DNA from: Apiotrichum sp. Y4204 | Lineage: Eukaryota; Basidiomycota; Tremellomycetes; Trichosporonales; Trichosporonaceae | Assembly (NCBI GenBank): GCA_025531455.1 | Contig: JAMYHL010000074.1 | Location: 124,001 to 188,000, forward strand | DNA length: 64,000 nt | Reading direction: 5' to 3' | Shown here: piece by piece, positions 21,823 to 31,483 of the stretch | Layout: each line of letters opens with the position of its first letter | Numbering within the stretch: the first letter of the stretch is position 1 | Position numbers and translations under genes: made by a program | Notes under the pieces: model-generated | Told to the model about the DNA's origin: nothing | Databases searched by the model: none | What the model saw: the letters and a program-made list of their open reading frames with translations, nothing else

Positions 21823-23639
21823 TCAAGCACCGTGCGCCATCCGGAGCTCATCGAGGCCCGTACCTCCTTCTCCGTGGATCAGCGTCTCGCCGCACTCGTG
21901 CGCGCGCCGCTGCCGCGTCACAGCCTCGCTCGCCCGGCGCACGGCCCACGTAAACTCGTACGTCCGCGCCGCGTCTGCGTACGACGAGAGGATCCGGGTC
22001 GGTTTGCCCTCAATCTGGGGGGTTAGATATCGTTGCAGGAGTTTTGAGTTGATTTGTCGTTATTTGATTCTCATATCCCCGAGCCTCCTCCACGGCTACT
22101 CACGGCATCGATAAAGTCCGAGATCTCGGTCGTGTACGGGTCGTCTCCTGGCGTGGAGAGTACCTCGAGTTTGTCGGATCCCGGCTCGCGGACGGCCACC
22201 GACGGCGTGCCAAACGGGTCCCGCAGAATTAACTGGTACTGTCTGTCAGCGGGAGATAGTTGGGCTGCGGTGTGTGACGGTTTCCCGGGTGTGATACAGG
22301 TAAATCCATGACCCACGACCTCGGCCTCGCGTCGCGCTCCACTCACCCCATCACAGTACACTTCGAGCCCAATTGAATACTCGGCGCCGTGGAGGACCGT
22401 GCCGTGGAGGAGCGCACCGACGGCTCCAGACTTGTATTTCCTGTCGTCAGCCAAGCCCAGGATACACTCAGCAACCGCACCAGTTGGCACTCGTCACGCG
22501 CGGAATCTTGTCCTCGAGCGGGATCGCGCCGTCGTTGAACGCCAGCCGGCTCAGCGCTCCGGGACCTTCGTGCGCCTCGAGCGCGTGCGCCGCGATGCTC
22601 TCCAGATCCACCTCACCGCCAAAGTAGCGCGACAGGTCGCCTGGTGTTAGATGGTACAAGGCGCTCACTCACAGAGATGCGAGCCGTTCTCGATGATCGG
22701 GCCCTGCGACCCCGACGTGCGCCACCAGTCCTTCCGCACCGCAAGCTCATACGCCATGATGTACCTGCCAAACGTTGCCATCCTGGAGAGTCAGCCACAA
22801 CCCAAAAGTCCCAACACTCACACATTCAGTCCTCGATCCTCGATAATCTTCTTCATCTCACGCACGGCCGCGAGGTATCGGAGGCAGTATCCAATACTCA
22901 CGACGCCACGGTGGCGGCTCTCGAGCACGCGGCCGACCTCGTGCGCGTTGCCCACGCTCTCGGCCCACGGCAAGCCCGTCGCGATCGGCTTCTCGAGCAT
23001 GATTGCCGTGTCGGGGAAATGCCGCGTGATCTGCAGCTCGAGGTCGTTGCGAGCCTCCAAGCCGCCACGATACTGCGGCGGGCAAGCAACAAAAATCGCC
23101 CTGGTGGTAAGTCTCGCAGCCAGAGGCGGTCACACTCCACACAGCACACTCACTTCGGGACCGGGGCCTCGCCGTCGCGCACGCGCGTAGCGTACGCCTC
23201 GATGCTGGGCAGCGCCTCGGCGGCGGCATAACTGGGCGCAACAAAGGTGTCGCCTTTCGCGGCGAGCGCGCGCCGCGCACGCCTCGTGTCAGGATCAATT
23301 ACGGCGGCGACCTTGAGCCGCGGGCCGAGCTTGAGCTCGGCACGGCGCGACATGTTCCAGGGGCCTGTGGAGAGTGAGTAAGTATGTGCTTTGTTCCGCG
23401 GCATACCCTCAGGCGTTCCGAACATGGCCTGTTGTTAGTCCCACCCCACAAACAAGACTCACGGCTCCAGCGCCGACGAGGACGGCGTCGAAGGCCGGTC
23501 CATCGTGCGAGGCGTGTCTGGCATTAGCCCACTTTGAGGTTGGAGCGTACGGGACATAGCGGTCGTAGGCGGGCGCGACGAGGCCGCGCACGGCGCGGGG
23601 TGCCCGGGCGATATGCACGGCGCGGAGGGAGCGGAGCAT
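21823..23639 (-). CDS. Gfo/Idh/MocA-family NAD(P)-dependent oxidoreductase
   Basis: Nine exons (23463-23639, 23407-23428, 23154-23364, 22822-23100, 22673-22782, 22481-22640, 22347-22440, 22104-22232, 21823-22014) give 457 residues. The Rossmann fold begins at FDAVLVGAGA (about residue 50), followed by KVAAVIDPD. The family signature MLEKPIATGLPWAE holds the EKP motif of Gfo/Idh/MocA enzymes. GYCLRYLAAVREMKKII and ENGSHLCDLSRYFGGEV (the conserved helix with D and R/Y) follow. The substrate is not predictable from sequence. Exon 2 is only 22 nt and is bounded by introns of 34 and 42 nt; the 42-nt intron is a multiple of three, so retention would insert 14 residues. The first 48 residues are Arg/Ala-rich and could be a mitochondrial presequence, although the family is mostly cytosolic. 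Confidence 0.85.
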
Positions 23640-24302
23640 GCTGAAGATGTGGTGTGGTGTGGATTGTGTGATGTAGTGAAGCCAAGAAGCCAGGTCTCAT
23701 GATCATGGATCGCATAGGCGGTTATACGCACTTGGATTGATTGTGATCTCGTGCTCCGCGGAATAGCCGGTCCCCCGCCAGCCGCAGATGGCCGATGACG
23801 CACGTGGAGCCAAACAAATTCACAACTCTCCGGATCGGAGGGTGGCTAACAGCAATGGTGGAGGGTGGAGGTGGTGGAGGTGGGGCTGGCGACAGTGGCG
23901 GGAACAAGCGATAGTGGGGGGAGGCACTCGTGGGGGAGGCACTCGAGAGGTCGAGATGTCATTAAGATGCATCTGAGGTCATGGTATTAACCACTCGATG
24001 TTCTCGAGATGGAACTCGGCAGCGCACAGACCACCACGCATAGCCTCGACACGAGATGTGATCGCGAGCACCACACTCGGCGGATGTCCGGATTGGAACC
24101 ACTGGGCTCCACTCCACACCGCTCCACTCCTCCACACATCTCCACACCCCACTTCTCTTTGTATGCCCACCACCTCGCTGTCATGAAATTCGTGCCATTC
24201 ATACTCTCAGGCTCTCAGGATCATGGATGGTCTCTCTAAAGCAATATATGGATACAGGAAAAGAAACACAGGCGCCACGCAACAAGCACAACTGTCCAGC
24301 TC
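23640..24302. other. Intergenic region with G-rich tract
   Basis: Upstream of the oxidoreductase and downstream of the ZIP gene. Positions 23855-23885 are a run of GG and GGG blocks (ggtggagggtggaggtggtg) on the plus strand. A 15-bp direct repeat, tgggggaggcactcg, sits at about 23916-23945. No gene is supported. Confidence 0.5.
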
Positions 24303-26366
24303 CTACGCCCACTTTCCGAGCACACTCATCGCGATCATGCCGACAATGAGCGCCGCGAGCGCCCCGATAATGCGGGGAATCGACGCGCGGCGCAGCGGGC
24401 CGTCGACAAAGTCCACGCTCAGCAGCTTGAATGCCGTGTAGAGCTAGATGCGTTAGCAGAGGGAATAGTGAGGCTGGGTTCAGCGTCGACTTACGAGGAT
24501 TCCAGCCGAGAGCGAGTTGAGCACGCCGACGGCGATCATCGCGTTGCGCGGGTGCTCGGCGAGCGCGTGGCGCACGCCAATGCCGATTCCGATGCCGATG
24601 GGGGTGACGATCTAGGGTGAGTATGAGTACCGTGGGCGGATTCTCGGCTGCTTTTATTCCACTCACAATAAACGCAAAGGCCATGATAAGCGCACGCAGC
24701 CGGGAAATGCACAGGAGCGCGATACGCGTGCCGAGCCTGGAATCAGCGCCACCCACACATAGTGTACTCACGCAGCACCCTCAAAGAACTGGTGGAAGAC
24801 AATGACGATAAGCAGCGTGGTCCACCCCGCGCCGGAACCCGCACCGAGAGTAACGCCAATCATGATTCTGCCGTTAGCTCGACAGTCCACTTTCTGCTGT
24901 TCGCTCGCTCGCGCCGCTCGCGACTCACGAGTGGAAGATGATGCCCGCCTCGAGCATGACGACCTGCCATCCGTCCTGGCCCGTGTGTCCCGACGAGTGG
25001 GTGCACATCGGGATGTGCGCAGGCTCGGCGTGTGCGTGTTCGTGCGAGTGTCCGTGAGCGTGGTGGTGGCCGTGGTGGTCGTGCGAGTCGACAGGAGCGA
25101 CACCCTTTTCCGCGACGCCCTCGAGCGACGAGGCCGAGTTGGTCTCGCTCGCGACTGCTGCCTCGCCGCCGCCGCCGACGACGCCGTGCACGTGGTCCGC
25201 GCTGTTGTGTCCGCCTGTCCCGCGCGCGCCCGCGAGGTCAAACAAAAAGGTAATAAAGGCTGCGGCCATCGCGAGCGCTGGCGCGGTCGCCTCGTATTCT
25301 AGCAGACCGTCGAGGCACTCGCTCGCAAACATTGTGAAGCCGTGGAAGAGGAGGTGGATGAAAGCCGTGGAGATGATGATGCCCTGTGGGTTAGATTCGA
25401 TCTCCATTCTCGGCTGCGGTCCCCTCAACACTTACAGTGCCGAAATGCCGTGCGATGAAGAGCACGACGCCCTCGCGCTCGTTTGTCGTCTCGGCCTTGC
25501 GGAACCACTTGGCAACAAAGGGAATCGCGACGCCGATCGCGCTCGTGACAAGTACGATGAACACACTCCCGATGTGAAGCGGCATGTCAAAGCTCCCGAG
25601 CGTGCCGCTGCACTTTTGCTCCTGCGAGCAGTCGCCGTGCGTGTGACCGACTGCGAGGTGAGCAAAATGACATAAAAATGAGATGGATACGCACTGTGGA
25701 TGATGCACTTTCCGTTCTCCGCGTTGCTCGCCCCCGCCTCGTCCCCGGGACAGTGCCAGTGGTCCTCATCTAAAGTCAGCGAAGCCCAGTTGTATCTCCA
25801 ACGCACGCTTCGTACATCCCGCAGCGAGCTTCTCGGCATCGGTCTTTGGCTGCTCCTTGGCCGTCGCACTCGCCGCACTCGCCTCATCCTCGGGACAGTG
25901 CCAGTGGTCATCGTCTAAAGGTCAGCGAGCCCATCCAGTGCATCTCCCAGCCACAGGTCTCAACGCACGCTTCGTACATCCCGCCGCGATCTTCTCCGCA
26001 TCCGTCTGCGGCTGCGCTTTGGCGCTCGTCGTCGGCGCCGCGCCCGCAGTATCGCTCGGACAGTGCCAGTGGTCGCCGTCTAAAGTTAGTGTCTGCAAAA
26101 CAGTAAACAGCATATAACCCACGCTGGGTGCATCCCGCAGCAATCTTCTCGGCGTCCGTCTTTGGCTGTGTCGTAGTCGTCGCTGCTTCGTGCTCGTCGT
26201 GCTCGCCCTCCGCATGGTCGTGGCCCTCGTGTCCGTCGGCAGTCGCGTTTACCGCGTTCGCCTGCCGGCGGTACGGAAGGACGCGCGTGATGCCCGAAGC
26301 CGGCGTGGGCTGGGCGACGACAGAACCTGCCGCAAGGGCAGCCGCGAGAATGGCTGATATTCTCAT
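24303..26366 (-). CDS. ZIP-family zinc/iron transporter with repeated metal-binding ectodomain
   Basis: Ten exons (26123-26366, 25969-26079, 25807-25914, 25695-25769, 25436-25650, 24929-25383, 24772-24867, 24667-24736, 24495-24611, 24303-24443) give 543 residues. A signal peptide (MRISAILAAALAAGSVVA) opens the protein. A His-rich segment with GHEGHDHAEGEHDEHE follows. Then HxDHWHCP occurs three times, at residues 82-89, 119-126 and 155-162. The transporter core has MPLHIGSVFIVLVTSAIGV as TM1, a His-rich cytosolic loop (DSHDHHGHHHAHGHSHEHAH), and the metal-path signatures HSIMIGVTLGAGSG (TM4) and HQFFEGAALG (TM5). ZIP proteins move Zn2+ or Fe2+ into the cytosol. The duplicated ectodomain probably captures metal outside the cell or in a lumen; this is inferred from the His/Cys content. 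Confidence 0.9.
25695..26079 (-). repeat. Tandem exon duplication in the ZIP gene
   Basis: Three successive exons (25969-26079, 25807-25914, 25695-25769) each begin with the second and third bases of a His codon and encode HxDHWHCP. The first two then run into QPQTDAEKIAAGCTK and QPKTDAEKLAAGCTK; the same TDAEKIAAGCT ends exon 1. All are separated by phase-1 introns of 43, 54 and 37 nt. The coding DNA is also alike: gacagtgccagtggtc occurs next to each acceptor, and each of those acceptors reads tttag. Confidence 0.92.
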
Positions 26367-27307
26367 GATTTGCGGTGGGTGTGGGTGATGTGAAGAGATG
26401 CATCAAGAGGTCATTGAGAAGTAGTTTTATCTGGACGCATGCCCCCCTTCGGAGCAGCAATGAGGACTTGCCAGTGATGGCCTACATCGCACATCGCACA
26501 TCGATAAAAGAGGACCTCGCCGGTCGCGGATGCCAAGACATTTGGGTAGCTCTTTTTTTCCCTGAATTTATCTGCATCAAAACTGCGGATCAGCGCGCGG
26601 ACTGAAGCGGCTACGCGCGGCTTTCTTTCGGCGCTGTCACATCGCACTCTCTCTCTGATCTCTGTTGAGGTCGAGTTCTTGGTGGCGGGTTGCTTTCTTG
26701 TGCTCGAACAGGTGGCATTCTGCTCACTGCTCACTGCATACAATGACAATCACGCTCCAATCTGAGACACGTTCATGCTTTTCTTACGTCGGTGGCCGGC
26801 CTGTGCGGTCTGCGGCCTGATGCATTCCGCAAGCCGCAAGAGGCCGCAACGCGGACAAATTACTAGTGTGGAATACCGTGGTCATGACCTCTGGTCGCGG
26901 TGCGAGATCACGATATCAAAGAAAAATGTAGTTGGATGTCTAGCTAGCTAGTGTGTAGCGCATTAACAGTAGTGTGTCGGATAGCGCAGATGCTCATGTG
27001 CCCACTCTATTCTGTCCATTGACATTTCACTCTATTCAACACTCTGTCGCCCGGTGGGGATACGAGCCCGAAAGCAACGTTTACACCTCCGGTCCGCAGC
27101 ACATGGTGAACACCGCCGAGTCCTCTCCTCTTACTCGTCGACAGCATCCACCCTAGCCTCGTTAGCTTCCAACATCCAGTTATAGCTCTGAATGTCTGGG
27201 TCTTTTGTTCGGTCCATTCCATCTGAAGTTTTTCACACTTACCCACTTGATCCTCGCCCACTCTCACGTTCACAAAGTACATACACGGCACAATCTAACT
27301 AGTTTGA
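26367..27307. other. Intergenic region
   Basis: Promoter of the ZIP gene (right side of that gene) and 3' flank of the acyl-CoA synthetase gene. More AT-rich than average. A gctagctagctag run lies near 26940-26950. No coding or RNA gene is supported. Confidence 0.45.
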
Positions 27308-29301
27308 CTAAAACTCATTCTGCACGATCAGCTTTTTCTGGATCTTGCCCATCCCGTTGCGCGGGATCGCGTCAAACACCTTGACCTTGCGCGGGAGCTT
27401 GAACGCCGCGAGGGTGGAGCGCAGCTCGGCGCGCAGGTCGGCAACTGTCAGTGACGAGCGCGAGGTGACGATGCACGCGGCGACCTGGGGTCAGAATCGA
27501 ACATGCAGGGGGGTGGATAAGGCCGCAGAATGTATTTCGTATTTCCCGGCCTCGCATCGGCATGCACTGAGCTCCTCCCGGTACTCACGATTTGTCCCCA
27601 CTCCTCGTCCGGCACGCCGACAACGGCCGCATCCAGCATGCCGGGGAGCTCGAGGATTGCGCGTTCAATCTCGATAGCCGAAATCTTCTCGCCGCCGCTC
27701 TTGATAATATCCACCGAGCTCCGCCCCAGAATTCGATACATGCCGTGCTCGCCGGGCACGCCGCTGCGTACGGCCACGTCGCCCGTCTTGAACCACCCGT
27801 CGAGAAACTCTTTTGCCGTCGCCTCCGGTAGGCGCCAGTACTCCTTTGTGATCCCCGGACCGCGCACCTGCACCTCACCCGGCACGTCGGGGTCCGTGAC
27901 GAGCGTGTTTGTCGCGACGTCCCACAGGCGGATCTCCACGCCGGGCATCGCAAAGCCGACGCAGCCCTGATGTCAGCCAACGCACACAGGTTGATGGAGT
28001 TGTGGTGATAAGTTTGAGCGACGCAGCGGTTGCTGAGCCGCATTCCGTCCGTCACAAAGCCCCGATCTGTGCCACTCTCTCCGCCGCTGGTCGCTATCGC
28101 TCGCACACTCACCCCAACACGCTTGTCATTCTCCCACCCCGTCGTCGCGATCAGCCCCGTTTCCGTCATGCCATAGCGCTCGAGGAGCACCTGTCCGCCG
28201 CCGACGCCGCCCGGCGCCTCCCACGCCGCCTTGACGCTGACGGGCAGCGGTGCCGAGCCGGAGACCTGCAGACGGAGTGTTGCGCTCGCTTTTGTGCCGG
28301 CTGCCTGCACGTCGGGTGGCAGCGTCGCGTGTGCCTGGATGAGTTTGGCTGCTGTCAGCTAACATGTACCCGAGCCGCGGCTGATGGCACGCTTTGTAGC
28401 TGTACTATATTTCGAGCCAACCGTCACCGGTCATCGCCACTTACAGTACACGGTGGGCACGCCGAAGAACATGGTGATAGGAGCGTTGCCCTCGGCGTTG
28501 ATCCACCTGTGCCAGATCTGGAGTCAGCTGCCGCATGGCTCTAATGCCCACCTTTGGCCCGTCGAACCGCTCCCACATCTCGCACGCCGCACCCGCCCAC
28601 AGCGTCGTGAGCAGCGCGACACAGATACCGTGCAGGTGGTTGAGGGGGAGGATGTGCAGGAGGTTGTCCGCGTCCGTCCAGTGCCACGCGGTCACGATGC
28701 TTTCGACCTGCGCGGCGAGCGCCGAGTGCCGCGTCACGGCGCCTTTCGGGCGGCCTGTCGTACCGGACGTGTAGAGCATCATTGCGCGGCGCTCGCCGTC
28801 AATGGGAGGAAGGGCGGCAAGGGTTTCCGGCGCGTTCGAAGCGATTTCTACCCCGCGCAGCGCCGCGAGCGAGATCTCAAGCACCTCGAGCACCTCTCCG
28901 CCCTCCTTCTTCTTCTCCATTACGAGATCCTCCGCGCGGGTGCGGTTCGCGGCATCACACACGATCAACGCACAGTCCGCGTTCGTGACGAGGTACGACT
29001 GCTCCGCGAGGGGGAGAGAGGGGAGGACGGGAAGGGCAAAACCTCCCGCGGCCCAGGTGGAGAGGAGCGCAAGCGGCACAAGGTACCCCTTGTCGAGGAG
29101 GAGGGCGACGCGTGCCTCGGCGAGCTCGGTGCTGGGCGCGAGGAGCGAGGCGAGGCGGAGGATGTCGGCCGCCAGCTCGCCATAGGTCACGGCCACGCTG
29201 TGCGGGACGTCGACGATCGCGGGGGCGGATGGCGCCGTCGCTGCACGCGCGGCGATGCGGCCCAGGAGCGGATAGCTGAACATGCTGGTCGAGACTGTCA
29301 T
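27308..29301 (-). CDS. Acyl-CoA synthetase, ACSF3 (malonyl-CoA synthetase)-like
   Basis: Five exons (28552-29301, 28445-28517, 28113-28351, 27589-27966, 27308-27484) give 538 residues of the AMP-binding family. Motifs in order: the P-loop MLYTSGTTGRPKG (about residue 175), LPLNHLHGICVAL, YGMTETG, GWFKTGD, a hinge region LGRSSVDIIKSGGEKIS, and the C-terminal catalytic lysine in PRNGMGKIQKK. The LNHLHG and SVDIIKSGG forms are those of the ACSF3 group, which activates malonate or methylmalonate; substrate choice is inferred. There is no peroxisomal SKL end (it ends QNEF). A start at 29301 (MTVSTSMFSY) or 29283 (MFSYPLLGRIA) is likely; an in-frame ATG at 29376 adds a segment without similarity. 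It shares a divergent promoter with the ornithine carrier. Confidence 0.88.
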
Positions 29302-29847
29302 TGTGGAAGGGAGTGTGGATTCAACTTTTGGTTCTTGCGGTTGGCATCCCTTTTCTTTATGATCAACTGTTTGCAACCTTGTTCGCCCTCCCTGCTTCTC
29401 TACTTTTTTTTCTTGCTCTTGATTTGTGCTCGCGTCGCTATCGCCGTCGTCTTAGGCGTCTTTCGAGCTTTCGAGGTGGGCTGCCGTGCGATGGGGCAGA
29501 TGTGGCCGGGGAAATGATCGTCCTCTCTCCCGACGTCGATCGGGTCGCGTCGGCTAATAACCCCGCGGGGCGGGCCGGGTGGGAGGTGTATATCCGGGGA
29601 TAATCCGAGAAATGGCCGATGATCTGCCACTACTATCGGTAGGCGTAGATAAGAAGAGCGCTGATCCCCCGAGATCCGGAGCGGAATGTGTAACCGTTGT
29701 CCGCGCCATCCGTTCAGCCAAGCGCCCACCTGACGAGAAAGAGATGTCACAAAAGTTGGCGACTCGAAACGATTGTTGACGCATTGAAAATATAGACAGA
29801 CCTACGCGCCACTCTCCATTTCTCACTTGTCCATCCACTACATTCCA
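29302..29847. promoter_or_regulatory. Divergent promoter of acyl-CoA synthetase and ORT1
   Basis: 546 bases between the two start codons. Two GATAA cores (29599-29603 and 29648-29652), the binding core of fungal GATA nitrogen regulators, lie about 200-250 bases before the carrier ATG. A TATATCC patch sits at 29590. Function of these sites is inferred from the core match only. Confidence 0.45.
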
Positions 29848-31138
29848 ATGAGCGACGAGAGCAACGGCGCGATCCGCGACCTCGTGTTCGGCAGTGTGCG
29901 TGCAGCAACAGGGGAACTATTCCCTGCTTCGCTCCGGTTAGTCATCACATCAACTGACGGCAGATCGCCGGCATGACGGCCAAGCTCTTTGAGCAGCCCT
30001 TTGACACGAGTGAGTCGGGCTGGCGCAAAGGTTCTGATGGCAGTCAAGGTGCGCCTGCAGTCGCAGCCGACAGACCGGCCGGCGACGTACGCGGGGCCCG
30101 TCGACTGCTTCAAGCAGACGGTGCGCCGCGAGGGCTTTCTCGGTCTGTACCGCGTGAGTGGGACTCCTGACAGGCGTGCCCTCGTGCCGAGCGCCGAAGC
30201 GCCGCGCACGCCCGTCGGCAGGTTTCTTGGCGCTAATCCACCCAGGGCCTCACACCCCCGATTGTCGGCGCGGCAATGGAGAACGCGACCCTCTTCTTCG
30301 TGTACAACCGCTGCCAGGCGGCCATGGGCGCACTCACATCCGGACCCGTCGATGAGGCCGGCCACCGTATCCTCTCCCTCCCCCAGCTGGCCATTGCCGG
30401 TGCCGGAGCTGGAGCTGTAACTTCCTACGTCCTGTGGGTATTTTTTACCCCCACCCGACTCACATCAGCACCCCCATCGAGCTCATCAAGTGCCGCATGC
30501 AAGTACAGATGATCTCGGGGGGCAACGCCGCTGGCCCCACGATTGTCAAGACTGCGCTCGAGGCCCCCGCCTCGCCCTCTTCGACCATTGTGATCCCCAA
30601 AACGGCCCCCGGCGCCGCGCCAATGGGTCCCATCGCGCTTATTGCCGACACGGTACGGACCTCTGGCATCCGCGGTCTGTGGCTCGGGCAGACGGGCACG
30701 CTCTTCCGCGAGACGGGCGGCAGCGCGGCCTGGTTTGGAATGTACGAGTTTATGGCCTCGCTCTTTGTGAAGCGGCACCAGGCCAGCGCCGCCCCGGGAT
30801 ACGTCTGCAGCAAGGCGGACCTCACCCCGATCGAGCTCATGGTCTCGGGAGCGTGTGCCGGAGTCGCATACAATGTCTCGCTCTTCCCCGCCGACTGCGT
30901 CAAGAGCGCTGTCCAGACCTCTGCCGAACTCAACCCGAACAAGCCGGTACCCAGTTTTACTGCGACGTTTATGGACATTTACCGCACGCGCGGCGTGCGC
31001 GGGCTGTATGCCGGGTGCGGGCTGACATGTCTCCGTTCGGGACCGAGCTCGGCCATCATCTTTGGCCTCTTCGAGACGCTCCGCACCCACCTTGGATGGG
31101 TGTTTGAGCCGCGCAGCAAGGACGTCGAGCCCCGCTAG
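29848..31138 (+). CDS. ORT1: Mitochondrial ornithine/basic amino acid carrier
   Basis: Five exons (29848-29895, 29964-30009, 30044-30153, 30246-30433, 30469-31138) give 353 residues of the mitochondrial carrier family, six transmembrane helices in three repeats. The repeat signatures are PFDTIKVRLQ (repeat 1, split by an intron in the Thr-Ile junction), [11 protein letters not shown] (repeat 2) and [11 protein letters not shown] (repeat 3). The start ([23 protein letters not shown]) and the repeat-2 motif match Arg-13/Ort1, which exports ornithine from mitochondria for cytosolic arginine synthesis. A low-complexity insertion of about 30 residues (Ala/Pro/Ser/Thr) sits in the matrix loop after repeat 2. 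Specificity is by similarity; other basic amino acid carriers cannot be excluded. Confidence 0.87.
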
Positions 31139-31483
31139 ACGGTCGGGATACATAGAGGATGGGCATGTACTTTTGTATTCATTGCCAAGGGTTATGAACC
31201 CGCGGATGAGCGCAACGGGCGCCACTAACCCGGGCCCCTGCAGGTCGTCACAGCAAGCGCCCACCACCGCCAACTGTCTTCTTGGCAGCGGCCTCCGCCG
31301 CCCCCTTGTCTGGACATGTTGCCACCCACACGCGACGAACCCGATGAATCTGTTGATGTTGTCGAGGTTGCTGAGACTGACTGAAAATAACACCCTCACC
31401 CAGGCTTAGCTCACATAACACCCTCACCTAGGGTGACCTTGCGGCTGCCCATCGCACTATACTCTGCATGATCCCAATACAAC
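31139..31483. other. Intergenic region between convergent genes
   Basis: 3' flanks of ORT1 and the fusion gene. An 18-base direct repeat containing aacaccctcaccyagg occurs at about 31387-31402 and 31417-31432. No gene is seen. Confidence 0.5.

Noticed and set aside
23528..23542. gtgggctaatgccag as an intron in exon 1 of the oxidoreductase
   Set aside because: Only 15 nt, too short for any spliceosomal intron; reading through is in frame.
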